From positions 1 to 11,127 of the forward strand of contig JBFWKS010000128.1 in NCBI GenBank assembly GCA_050252545.1: a stretch of DNA of 11,127 nt, given 5' to 3'. This document shows positions 5,554 to 11,127 of this stretch, one piece after another. Position 1 is the first letter of the stretch. Every line of letters begins with the position of its first letter. A program made the translations under genes and the position numbers. Source of the stretch: Patulibacter sp050252545 (GTDB lineage Bacteria > Actinomycetota > Thermoleophilia > Solirubrobacterales > Solirubrobacteraceae). The notes beneath the pieces were generated by a model. It saw only the letters and a program-made list of their open reading frames with translations, had not been told where the DNA came from and ran no database searches.

Positions 5554-5685
5554 GCTGACTCGGAGCGGGCGGTCGGGCGCCGGCGTTGCCGCTCGTACGA
5601 CGAGTGCCTCATCGGTCTTGGTCGTTCGTCGGGCCGGCGCCGCGGGATGCGGTGGTCCCGCCGCGCCGGTCGCGATGATCGACGG
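5554..5685. other. Intergenic gap with CTCGT-acg-ACGAG palindrome
   Basis: The 132 bases between the small membrane protein and the HNH gene contain a 13-base palindrome, CTCGT (5592-5596), ACG, ACGAG (5600-5604). It lies 70 bases upstream of the candidate -10 at 5674, too far for a classic operator overlapping the promoter. It may be chance. No ORF is supported. Confidence 0.3.
5674..5679 (+). promoter_or_regulatory. Candidate -10 hexamer GATGAT for HNH lipoprotein gene
   Basis: GATGAT ends exactly 6 bases before the ATG at 5686, matching the pattern in this window. It favours this start over the in-frame ATG at 5647. Confidence 0.38.
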
Positions 5686-6657
5686 ATGCGCCGTCGTTCA
5701 TCCCCCGTTCGCCAGGGCGGCACGGTCGCGGCCCTCGCGGCGGTCGCGTTGCTGCTCGGCGGATGCTCCGTCGACGGCGATCCGACGGGCGGGCAGACCA
5801 ACCGGGTCGATGGCGGGTCGTCCGTCACCGGCACCGTTCCGGCCCCGACCTCGGATGCCGAGGCCGTGGGGTCCACCGACCCGGCAAGCGACCCGGCCGC
5901 GCACACCGACCGGTCCGCCACGACCCGTGAGCCGTCTCCGGGCGTCGCCGTCACCCCGTCCGGTCCCGTAGCCACGGAGCTGACCGGGCCGGTGCCCGAT
6001 CGCGAGGCGCCCGGCGTGGCCCCCGGCGACCGGCCCACCCGCGTCACCCCGCAACGGGACCCTTTGGGGCTGCACCGCGGGTTGGGAACCGTCCGTGGCG
6101 CGCAGCGTGAGCGCGCACGGCGGCTCATCATCCGCATCCCCGCCGGTCCCGGGCTGGCGCCGTTCGCCTACCGACGCGACGCGTTCGGGTCGGGGTGGAC
6201 CGAGGGTGTCCCGGTCGCCTTCGCCGGCAACGGATGCCGCACCCGCGACGACATCCTGGCCAGGGACCTGGTGCGGCTCCGCCGCGACCCCGACGGCTGC
6301 CGCGTGCAGAGCGGCATGCTCGAGGACCCCTACACCGGACGCGAGATCGCGTTCGACCGGACCCGCCCGACGGAGGTGCAGATCGATCACGTCGTCCCGC
6401 TGTCGTACGCCCACCGCCACGGCGCGCACGCCTGGGGCGACCGCCGACGGCGCCAGTTCGCCAACGACCCGCTGAACCTGCTGGCGGTCGACGGTCCGAC
6501 GAACCAGCGCAAGAGCGACGACGGCCCCGCGGGCGCGCCGCTGCCGAACCCGGCGCTGCGCTGCTCGTACGCGGTGCGGTTCTCGATGGTGCTCGCCGCC
6601 TACGCGCTCACCGTCGCCCCGGAGGACCGATCGGTGATGCGGGATGACTGCGGGTGA
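5686..6657 (+). CDS. Secreted HNH-type nuclease, predicted lipoprotein
   Basis: This 323-residue protein begins with a lipoprotein signal: basic MRRR, a hydrophobic run and the lipobox LGGC with Cys27. A Thr/Pro/Asp/Gly-rich linker of about 100 residues follows, then an HNH-family domain from about 145 to the end. Visible blocks are RDDILARDL (186-194), LEDPYTGREIAF (211-222), QIDHVVPLSYA with Asp234 and His235, and FANDPLNLLAVDGPTNQRKS (about 259-278). This order matches the secreted HNH/GmrSD-type (DUF1524-like) nucleases common in actinobacteria. Four Cys outside the lipobox (184, 205, 293, 322) could form two disulfides, as expected outside the cytoplasm. The frequent W-x-P motif after the HNH core is altered to GAPLPNP. 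The role is inferred as cell-surface nucleic acid degradation. The downstream 71-bp repeat begins inside its stop codon. Confidence 0.88.
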   Translation: MRRRSSPVRQGGTVAALAAVALLLGGCSVDGDPTGGQTNRVDGGSSVTGTVPAPTSDAEAVGSTDPASDPAAHTDRSATTREPSPGVAVTPSGPVATELTGPVPDREAPGVAPGDRPTRVTPQRDPLGLHRGLGTVRGAQRERARRLIIRIPAGPGLAPFAYRRDAFGSGWTEGVPVAFAGNGCRTRDDILARDLVRLRRDPDGCRVQSGMLEDPYTGREIAFDRTRPTEVQIDHVVPLSYAHRHGAHAWGDRRRRQFANDPLNLLAVDGPTNQRKSDDGPAGAPLPNPALRCSYAVRFSMVLAAYALTVAPEDRSVMRDDCG

Positions 6658-6706
6658 CGTGCTCCGGTCTGGCGTCGTATAGCGCCCCGATCCCGGAACG
6701 GTTGCC
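6653..6706. repeat. 71-bp tandem duplication, first copy
   Basis: This unit recurs 71 bases later. Positions 6660-6699 match 6731-6770 at 38 of 40 bases, and the similarity extends left to 6653, through the HNH stop codon. It can fold: GCTCCGG (6661-6667) faces CCGGAAC (6693-6699) with one mismatch, and inside them GGCG (6671-6674) pairs with CGCC (6683-6686) around an 8-base loop. The remainder of the 71-bp period (6707-6723) shows only weak similarity to its counterpart. Confidence 0.75.
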
Positions 6707-6723
6707 CGGACGCGGGCCTGGTC

Positions 6724-6777
6724 GGTGATCTGCTCCGGTCTGGCGTCGTATAGCGACCCGATCCCGGAGCGCTTCCC
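6724..6777. repeat. 71-bp tandem duplication, second copy
   Basis: This is the second copy of the unit above. The outer stem is now perfect: GCTCCGG (6732-6738) with CCGGAGC (6764-6770). A C-to-A difference at 6756 removes the GGCG/CGCC pairing but completes GTCG (6745-6748) with CGAC (6754-6757) around TATAG. Both copies therefore keep a hairpin. Lying between convergent genes, they may end transcription from both sides. Confidence 0.75.
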
Positions 6778-6866
6778 GCCGCCGGCCCGCCTGGCCCGCC
6801 CCGCCGCCCGCCGCCCGGCCCGCCGCGCCGCCCGGCCCGCCCCGCCGCCCGCCACCCGCCGCTCCC
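6776..6866. repeat. Low-complexity CCCGCC tract with 41-bp period
   Basis: This is about 90 bases of almost pure C/G made of CCCGCCG-like units. A 20-bp stretch at 6793-6812 recurs exactly at 6834-6853, a 41-bp period. The tract ends just before the thpR stop codon. Slippage or unequal exchange is the likely origin, and the translations are meaningless Pro/Arg/Ala runs. Confidence 0.65.
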
Positions 6867-6869
6867 CAC

Positions 6870-7439
6870 TCACACCAACGCCACCCGCTCCACCGCCGCG
6901 TATCGCGCGCCGTCCGGGTCGAGGGTGGACCGGTACAGGGTCAGGGCCTCCCCGGCGAAGTTCAACGCCGGGGTGGCCGACAGGCCTCGACGGGGCATCG
7001 GCTCGCTCGACGTGCGTCGTCCGACGGTGACGTGGGGGCGCAGGGGGTGGGCCTCCCGCCAGCCGATCGCGTCGGCCAGGACGCCGACCAGGGACCGGTG
7101 CAGCATGGCCAGGTCACCCCGGTCGTCGTGCACCTCGACGGCCAGCGCCCGCGGACGCCGCGGGGGCAACCACACCGGAGGACCGGTCCGCAGGCCCATC
7201 GCCGACCCGTCACGACCGACGGCCGCGACCGCGTCGGCGATCGCGTCGATCTCGGCCGGGGACCGCGTCCCCAGGAACGCCAACGTCAGGTGCAGGTTCT
7301 CGGTGGGGACCGACCGGACGTGGGCGTGGACCTCGCGCTGGGTCCGCAGCCACGCGGTGAGCGCCCGGCGCACCGTGTCGGGCGGATCGAGCGCCACGAA
7401 CAGCCGGACACCGTCATCGCCACCACGCCCACGCGCCAT
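6870..7439 (-). CDS. thpR: RNA 2',3'-cyclic phosphodiesterase (2'-5' RNA ligase family)
   Basis: The 189-residue product is a two-H phosphoesterase of the LigT/ThpR type. Both catalytic H-x-T-x motifs are present and properly spaced: HLTLAFLG at 50-57 and HVTVGR at 136-141. The N-terminal RLFVALDPP strand (12-20) and the LPPRRPRALAVEV segment (91-103) are also typical. Enzymes of this family open 2',3'-cyclic phosphates on RNA ends and can join 2'-5' RNA in vitro; their physiological role in bacteria is uncertain. It acts in the cytoplasm and has no signal or membrane segment. ATG 7439 fits the family N-terminus, with a TACGGT hexamer 6 bases upstream. GTG at the Val11 codon would cut into nothing essential and is a lesser alternative. 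The gene is divergent from the MFS transporter and convergent with the HNH gene. Confidence 0.92.
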   Translation of the reverse strand: MARGRGGDDGVRLFVALDPPDTVRRALTAWLRTQREVHAHVRSVPTENLHLTLAFLGTRSPAEIDAIADAVAAVGRDGSAMGLRTGPPVWLPPRRPRALAVEVHDDRGDLAMLHRSLVGVLADAIGWREAHPLRPHVTVGRRTSSEPMPRRGLSATPALNFAGEALTLYRSTLDPDGARYAAVERVALV

Positions 7440-7445
7440 GGCTCG

Positions 7446-7451
7446 ACCGTA
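7446..7451 (-). promoter_or_regulatory. Candidate -10 hexamer TACGGT for thpR
   Basis: Read on the minus strand, TACGGT ends exactly 6 bases before ATG 7439. It is the best consensus-like hexamer in the window and predicts a leaderless mRNA. Confidence 0.5.
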
Positions 7452-7565
7452 GCGGCGGGCGCCACGGCACGCCGAGCGCGTCCGTTCACCCCGACCCTCG
7501 GCGTCGATCTCCGACCGGATCCGGGACGAAACCACCGCCACCACCCGCCGACCGGGGCGGCCCGG

Positions 7566-7571
7566 CAGACT
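7566..7571 (+). promoter_or_regulatory. Candidate -10 hexamer CAGACT for MFS gene
   Basis: CAGACT ends 7 bases before the GTG at 7579. With TACGGT on the other strand at 7446-7451, the 139-base divergent gap would hold both promoters. No operator palindrome between them stands out, and no regulator gene is adjacent. Confidence 0.4.
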
Positions 7572-7578
7572 GCCCGGC

Positions 7579-9027
7579 GTGGGACGGCTGCTGCAGAACC
7601 CGAAGTTCACGGTGAGCGTGGTCTTCGTCGCGGCGATGTTCATGAACATCCTCGATTCGACGATCGTCAACACGGCGATCCCGACGATCGGCCGCCAGTT
7701 CGACGCGTCGATCGCGTCCACCGGCGCGGTCGCGTCGGCCTACCTCGTGAGCATCGCCGTCGTCATCCCGGCGTCGGGGTGGTTGGGCGACCGGTTCGGC
7801 ACAAGACGGGTGTTCCTCGTCGCGCTGGCGCTATTCACCGCCGCGTCGGCGCTCTGCGCCGTCGCCGGGTCGCTCGGGCAGCTCGTGCTCTTCCGGGTCC
7901 TGCAGGGCGTGGGCGGCGGCATGATGACCCCGGTCGGCATGGCGATGCTCTACCGCGTCTTCCCGCAGGAGGAGCGGGTGCAGGCGTCGCGGATCCTCGT
8001 CGTGCCCACAGCGCTCGCACCGGCGCTGGGACCGGTGATCGGGGGCCTGCTCGTCGACCACCTGTCGTGGCACTGGGCGTTCATCGTCAACGTGCCGATC
8101 GGGCTGCTCGTGCTGCTCTTCGGCCTGCGGTACCTGCCGGCGTCGGAGTTCGCCGCCACCAGCCGGTTCGACGTGCCGGGGTTCCTGCTCGCGGGCGTCG
8201 GGCTCGGCGCGCTGATGTTCGCGGTGACCGAGGGGCCGTCCCGCGGTTGGGGCACCCCGTTGATCGTCGGGGCGGGCACCGTCGGGATCGTGATGCTCGT
8301 TGCGCTCACGGCGCACGAGCTGCGCACGCCGCACCCGATGCTGCACCTGCGCCTGCTGCGCGACCGGATCTTCTCGGCCGCGACGATCGTCGTGCTGCCC
8401 GCGACCGCTGGGTTCCTGGGGCTGCTCTACGCGTTCCCGTTGATGCAGCAGGAGGCGCTGGGTCGCAGCGCGACGACGAGTGGCCTGCTCACGTTCCCCG
8501 AGGCGATCGGGGTGATGATCGGCGCGCAGGTCGTGACGCGGCTGTACCCGGTCGTCGGGCCGCGTCGGCTGATGGCGGTCGGGGCGATCGTCGTCGGGGC
8601 GATGGCGATCCTCCTGACGACGACCGACGGTCAGACGTCGCACGTCTTCGTCGTCACGACGATGCTGGTGCTCGGGTTCGCGATGTCGTGGGTGTTCATC
8701 AGCATGCAGTCGGCGGCGTTCGCCACGACGAGCGCCGCCGACACCGGGCAGGCGTCGGGCATGTTCAACGCGCTGCGCCAGACGGCGGCCGCGGTCGGCG
8801 TCGCCACCCTCGCGACGGTCATCTCGGTGTCCGGGCCGACGGATGCGACCGCCGTCGGCACCACCGTCCCCAACCTGGGCGCCTACCATGCGGCGTTCGT
8901 GGCGGCCGCGGTGCTCATGGTCCTGGCGGCGCTCCTGGCGCTGCGGGTCCGGGACGAGGACGCGGCGTCGACGATGGTGCGCGCCGGCGCGGGAGCGAAG
9001 GGCGCGCCACCCGTCACGCCCGGGTGA
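7579..9027 (+). CDS. MFS transporter, DHA2 (EmrB/QacA) family
   Basis: This 482-residue protein has the size and about 14 hydrophobic segments of the DHA2 proton-driven efflux family. Diagnostic motifs are MNILDSTIVNTAIPTI (22-37, motif D1, with Asp26 in helix one), GWLGDRFGTRRVF (67-79, motif A), FRVLQGVGGGMMTPVG (105-120, motif B region) and the Pro/Gly-rich ALAPALGPVIGGLLVD (145-160, motif C of antiporters). The core WHWAFIVNVPIG (164-175) is also typical. Relatives export dyes, quaternary compounds or antibiotics; the substrate cannot be told here. GTG 7579 puts a short cytoplasmic N-terminus before helix one. The C-terminal 25 residues are polar. The gene stands alone, with a divergent partner that is functionally unrelated. 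Large opposite-strand and +3-frame ORFs across it are composition shadows. Confidence 0.94.
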   Translation: MGRLLQNPKFTVSVVFVAAMFMNILDSTIVNTAIPTIGRQFDASIASTGAVASAYLVSIAVVIPASGWLGDRFGTRRVFLVALALFTAASALCAVAGSLGQLVLFRVLQGVGGGMMTPVGMAMLYRVFPQEERVQASRILVVPTALAPALGPVIGGLLVDHLSWHWAFIVNVPIGLLVLLFGLRYLPASEFAATSRFDVPGFLLAGVGLGALMFAVTEGPSRGWGTPLIVGAGTVGIVMLVALTAHELRTPHPMLHLRLLRDRIFSAATIVVLPATAGFLGLLYAFPLMQQEALGRSATTSGLLTFPEAIGVMIGAQVVTRLYPVVGPRRLMAVGAIVVGAMAILLTTTDGQTSHVFVVTTMLVLGFAMSWVFISMQSAAFATTSAADTGQASGMFNALRQTAAAVGVATLATVISVSGPTDATAVGTTVPNLGAYHAAFVAAAVLMVLAALLALRVRDEDAASTMVRAGAGAKGAPPVTPG

Positions 9028-9100
9028 GCGCCGTCAGACCGGCCGTCCTCGCGACGCCCTCGCCCCATGAGCGCGATCCCGATCCGTCATCCGCCGCGAC

Positions 9101-9106
9101 TAGACT
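9101..9106 (+). promoter_or_regulatory. Candidate -10 hexamer TAGACT for sigma/XRE operon
   Basis: TAGACT is a good TAnnnT match in the gap after the MFS gene. It lies 46 bases before the chosen GTG at 9153, so this operon would have a leader of about 40 bases. That is unlike most units here. GGCGGGGGG in the leader is too far upstream to be a ribosome binding site for 9153. Confidence 0.42.
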
Positions 9107-9152
9107 CGGTCGGGCCGTTGGCGGGGGGACGCTCCGTCGCGGCCTGCTCCCC

Positions 9153-9782
9153 GTGGCTTCCGCCGACGCAAAAGCCCCATCAGCCGAGGACCTGGCCGAG
9201 CGGCACCTACGGGGGGTCATCGCTGCGCGCCGGCGCCACGACAAGGCGGCGATGATGAAGGCCTGGGAGGCGTTCCTCCTCGTCGAGCTCGCACGCGTTC
9301 GGGGCCGGGTCGGTGCCCGCGGCATCCCGGAGGTCGACCTGGACATCGTCACCGGCGACGTGTTCGAGCGGGTGTTCAAGACCGAGCTCCGCGGATCGAC
9401 GATCGGCGAGGCCCGCTCGCTCGTCAACATGCACACGGACTGGGCGATCCTCGACTACAAGCGCAGGGTCGGCACCGACGAGCATCGCACCGGGGTGGCG
9501 CTGAACGCCGACGGCGATCGCGACGCCGCGCTGGTCGCCGGTGCGGAGCTCGAGCTCGACCTGCGGTCCCTGCCCGACACCGAGCGGGCGCACCTGCGCG
9601 ATGCGCTGCGCCAGGCGATGGACTCCGTCGACCAGAACAAGCGCGATGTCGTGCGCCTGCGGCTGCTGGGCTACGACGGTGACGAGGTCGCGCGACGACT
9701 CGACCTGTCCCGTGCCAACGTGGACCAGCTCTTCCGCCGCGGCCGCCTGCAGCTCAAGTCCGCCCTCGAGTCCCTGCTCTGA
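9153..9782 (+). CDS. RNA polymerase sigma-70-like factor, small atypical type
   Basis: The 209-residue protein resembles a small alternative sigma factor. Region 2-like sequence covers about 33-107: helix MMKAWEAFLLVELARVRG, then DLDIVTGDVFERVF (63-75) and a helix ending WAILDYKRRVG (97-107), similar to the promoter -10-binding end of region 2. Region 4 is clearer at about 147-205: ERAHLRDALRQAMDSV, KRDVVRLRLLGYDGDEVA and the recognition helix LSRANVDQLFRRGRLQLK. Region 2 diverges from ordinary ECF factors, so the exact group is uncertain; it could also be a sigma-like HTH regulator. GTG 9153 is the only nearby in-frame start before region 2; ATG 9252 would remove part of it. The XRE-type gene begins 2 bases after the stop, a tight operon, suggesting the partner controls or is controlled by this factor. 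Confidence 0.72.
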   Translation: MASADAKAPSAEDLAERHLRGVIAARRRHDKAAMMKAWEAFLLVELARVRGRVGARGIPEVDLDIVTGDVFERVFKTELRGSTIGEARSLVNMHTDWAILDYKRRVGTDEHRTGVALNADGDRDAALVAGAELELDLRSLPDTERAHLRDALRQAMDSVDQNKRDVVRLRLLGYDGDEVARRLDLSRANVDQLFRRGRLQLKSALESLL

Positions 9783-9784
9783 TC

Positions 9785-10678
9785 GTGTCCGACGTGTCCC
9801 ACCTGTACGACGAGTTCACCCGCGCGTGGTGCGACGGGCTCGTCCCGGACGTGCTCGTGTTCCTGGACCGGACCGACGACGCCGACGCGCGCGACGAACT
9901 GGCCCGGCGCCTGGACGCCTTTCTGACCGACGCTCCCGCGGTGCAGCCGACCGCCGAGCGCGAGGCCCAGCTGCGCACCGATCCGCTCTTCACCCGTCTG
10001 CGCGAGATGGCCCGCACCGCGACGAGCGTCGGCGAGCAGGCTCCGGCCGGCGCCAGCGCGACCGTCGAGGTCGGGGCCGACCCGTCCGCCGACGTCGGTC
10101 GGCTCGCCGCGACGGACACCGGTCCCCAGGCACGACCCGGCGGCGCCTCCGCCGTGGGGTGGCACGAGCGACTGCGCCACGCGCGGCGCGAGGCCGGCCT
10201 GTCGGTCGAGCAGCTGGGGGAGCGGTTCGCGCACGCGTTCGGCCTGGCCGGCGTCGACGCGCGCGCCGCCGAGTTGCTGGACGGGCTGGAGTCCGGAACG
10301 GTGGCGCCCGGGGGCATCACCGCCCGAGCGACCGAGCGGCTGGCCGCGTTGCTGTCGGTGCCGGCGGCGACGCTCTCCCCGCCACGTCCGCGACCGCTCT
10401 TCCGCGCATCGTCGGACGAGGCCACCAACGACCTGGCGACCCTGCTGTCCGAGGTAGCGGGAGCGCTCGACGCCCGGGCGATCGGGGACCCGCCACCCGG
10501 CGAGGCGTCCACGGACGCCGGCGGCGGATCGCAGGACTCGGCCACCGACGGTCGGGCACCGCACCCGGCCGACCGGGACGCCGACGACGAGACGAAGGAC
10601 CCGGCGGACCGGGCGACGGACCCGATCGGCCCCGACGCGGCCCGCGCCGAGCTCGAGCGTCTGCTGCTCGGCGACTGA
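9785..10678 (+). CDS. XRE-type HTH protein with acidic tail, sigma factor partner
   Basis: This 297-residue soluble protein starts at GTG 9785, 2 bases after the sigma-like gene's stop. Residues 1-78 form a helical domain (HLYDEFTRAWCDG, DELARRLDAFL, then DPLFTRLREMA), followed by an Ala/Gly-rich linker. Residues 126-200 look like a XRE/Cro-type helix-turn-helix: WHERLRHARREAGLSVEQLG, then LLDGLESGTVAPG and a helix leading to LLSVPAATLSP. The last 60 residues are rich in Asp, Ala, Thr and Gly, strongly charged, and end with an ARAELERLLLGD helix. From memory, Thermoleophilia carry similar pairs of small sigma factor and D-E-F-x-x-A-N-terminal/XRE protein. A cognate anti-sigma or co-regulator role is inferred, not shown. 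No membrane segment or zinc-binding anti-sigma motif is seen. One base separates its stop from the convergent gene's stop. Confidence 0.75.
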   Translation: MSDVSHLYDEFTRAWCDGLVPDVLVFLDRTDDADARDELARRLDAFLTDAPAVQPTAEREAQLRTDPLFTRLREMARTATSVGEQAPAGASATVEVGADPSADVGRLAATDTGPQARPGGASAVGWHERLRHARREAGLSVEQLGERFAHAFGLAGVDARAAELLDGLESGTVAPGGITARATERLAALLSVPAATLSPPRPRPLFRASSDEATNDLATLLSEVAGALDARAIGDPPPGEASTDAGGGSQDSATDGRAPHPADRDADDETKDPADRATDPIGPDAARAELERLLLGD

Positions 10679-10679
10679 C

Positions 10680-11127
10680 CTACGGCGTCCGCAGCAGCAG
10701 GAGCCGGTCGGCGGTGCGGTACGCGGCCTGCAGCATCGCCTCCACCAACGCCGCACGCAGGGCGGGCGCCTCGGTCGCCATTCGCTCGAACGCCTCCGGG
10801 GTCAGCTGCAGCATCCCGACGGGACCGTCGGCGTCGACCTGTAGGCGGTGCGGGTGCCCGTTGACGAGCGGGCCGTGCCCGAACGACGTACCGGCGGTCG
10901 AGCGCGAGACCACGATCCCTCGGTCGGGATCGGTCGCCGTCACCCGGCCGTCCAGCAACAGGAACAGCCCTCGGGGCTCGTCGCCGGCGCTCGAGATCCG
11001 TTCGCCGTCCGCGGCCCGTCGCTCCTGCAGGTATGCCAACAGCGCGTCGCGGTCGTCACCCAGGTTGGCCAGCAGCGGATGCTCGGCGGGGAGCATCGGC
11101 GCGCTGTCGACGACGCCGTGATGCTGC
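10680..11127 (-). CDS. Cyclic-nucleotide-binding-like domain protein, N-terminus possibly cut
   Basis: The 138 residues from ATG 11096 form one CRP-type beta-roll followed by helices. Blocks are RRAADGERISSAGD (26-39), GLFLLLDGRV (43-52), VVSRSTAGTSFG (62-73), HRLQVDADGPVGMLQLTPEAF (83-103, beginning and end of the roll) and two C-terminal helices. There is no DNA-binding HTH, so it is not a CRP-type regulator. In the phosphate-binding cassette the consensus FGE-x-ALL-x-x-x-P-R reads FGHGPLVNGHPHR: the Glu is gone and the Arg is displaced, so cyclic nucleotide binding is doubtful. The frame stays open upstream to the window edge (11127), adding QHHGVVDSAP, so this may be the C-terminal domain of a larger protein. 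Such domains end some glutaminases and SulP transporters; that is only a possibility. The stop is 1 base from the convergent gene. Confidence 0.78.
   Translation of the reverse strand, partial: QHHGVVDSAPMLPAEHPLLANLGDDRDALLAYLQERRAADGERISSAGDEPRGLFLLLDGRVTATDPDRGIVVSRSTAGTSFGHGPLVNGHPHRLQVDADGPVGMLQLTPEAFERMATEAPALRAALVEAMLQAAYRTADRLLLLRTP

Noticed and set aside
2895..6657. Defence island built from the NERD, HNH and MazF-like genes
   Set aside because: The NERD and HNH proteins are separate single-gene units, the HNH protein is predicted to be outside the cytoplasm, and the toxin is a dead fragment. No co-transcription or shared logic is seen.
7032..9782. 916-codon plus-strand frame spanning thpR, the MFS gene and the sigma gene
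   Set aside because: Only its last 209 codons are real (the sigma-like gene). The rest is an Arg/Gly/Asp-rich shadow of the MFS and thpR genes.
9671..10756. 361-codon minus-strand frame opposite the XRE protein
   Set aside because: It is Arg/Gly-rich without domain signal. The plus-strand gene has an operon position and recognisable helices.

Overview
The window is very G+C-rich (above 70% by eye), with strong G/C at third codon positions, GTG starts and long spurious ORFs opposite the real genes. This is actinobacterial DNA. One pair, a small sigma-like factor followed at once by an XRE-type protein with a charged tail, recalls pairs I associate with Thermoleophilia (Patulibacter, Conexibacter, Solirubrobacter). 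That placement is from memory and is an inference. I see no rRNA, tRNA, CRISPR array or intact insertion sequence.

Layout from left to right: (1) the 3' part of a conserved gene of unknown function (1-543, +). (2) A small DUF1653 gene (733-963, +), convergent with a DUF488/YeaO gene (1135-1485, -). (3) A 334-base gene-free stretch holding three copies of a palindromic 29-bp repeat. (4) An EamA-type permease (1820-2707, -) divergent from a NERD-domain nuclease-like gene (2895-3560, +). (5) A multi-pass membrane protein (3676-4260, +), then a decayed MazF/PemK toxin remnant, then a short-chain dehydrogenase (4546-5256, +). (6) A tiny tail-anchored membrane protein (5338-5553, +) and a putative secreted HNH nuclease lipoprotein (5686-6657, +). 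(7) A convergent gap with a 71-bp tandem duplication able to form hairpins and a low-complexity CCCGCC tract. (8) A 2',3'-cyclic phosphodiesterase (thpR type, 6870-7439, -) divergent from a 14-TM DHA2 drug-efflux-type MFS transporter (7579-9027, +). (9) The sigma-like/XRE two-gene operon (9153-10678, +). (10) A cyclic-nucleotide-binding-like domain protein on the minus strand, possibly cut by the window edge (10680 onward).

Most genes look like single-gene transcription units with ordinary housekeeping or accessory roles. The only clear operon is the sigma/XRE pair. The most informative regulatory observation is a hexamer of form nAnnnT placed 5-7 bases before eight different start codons. 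This is what leaderless transcripts from a -10-only or weak -35 promoter would look like, and it supports the chosen starts. I see no convincing multi-gene novel system. The best leads are the two repeat families, the dead toxin remnant and the sigma/XRE pair.
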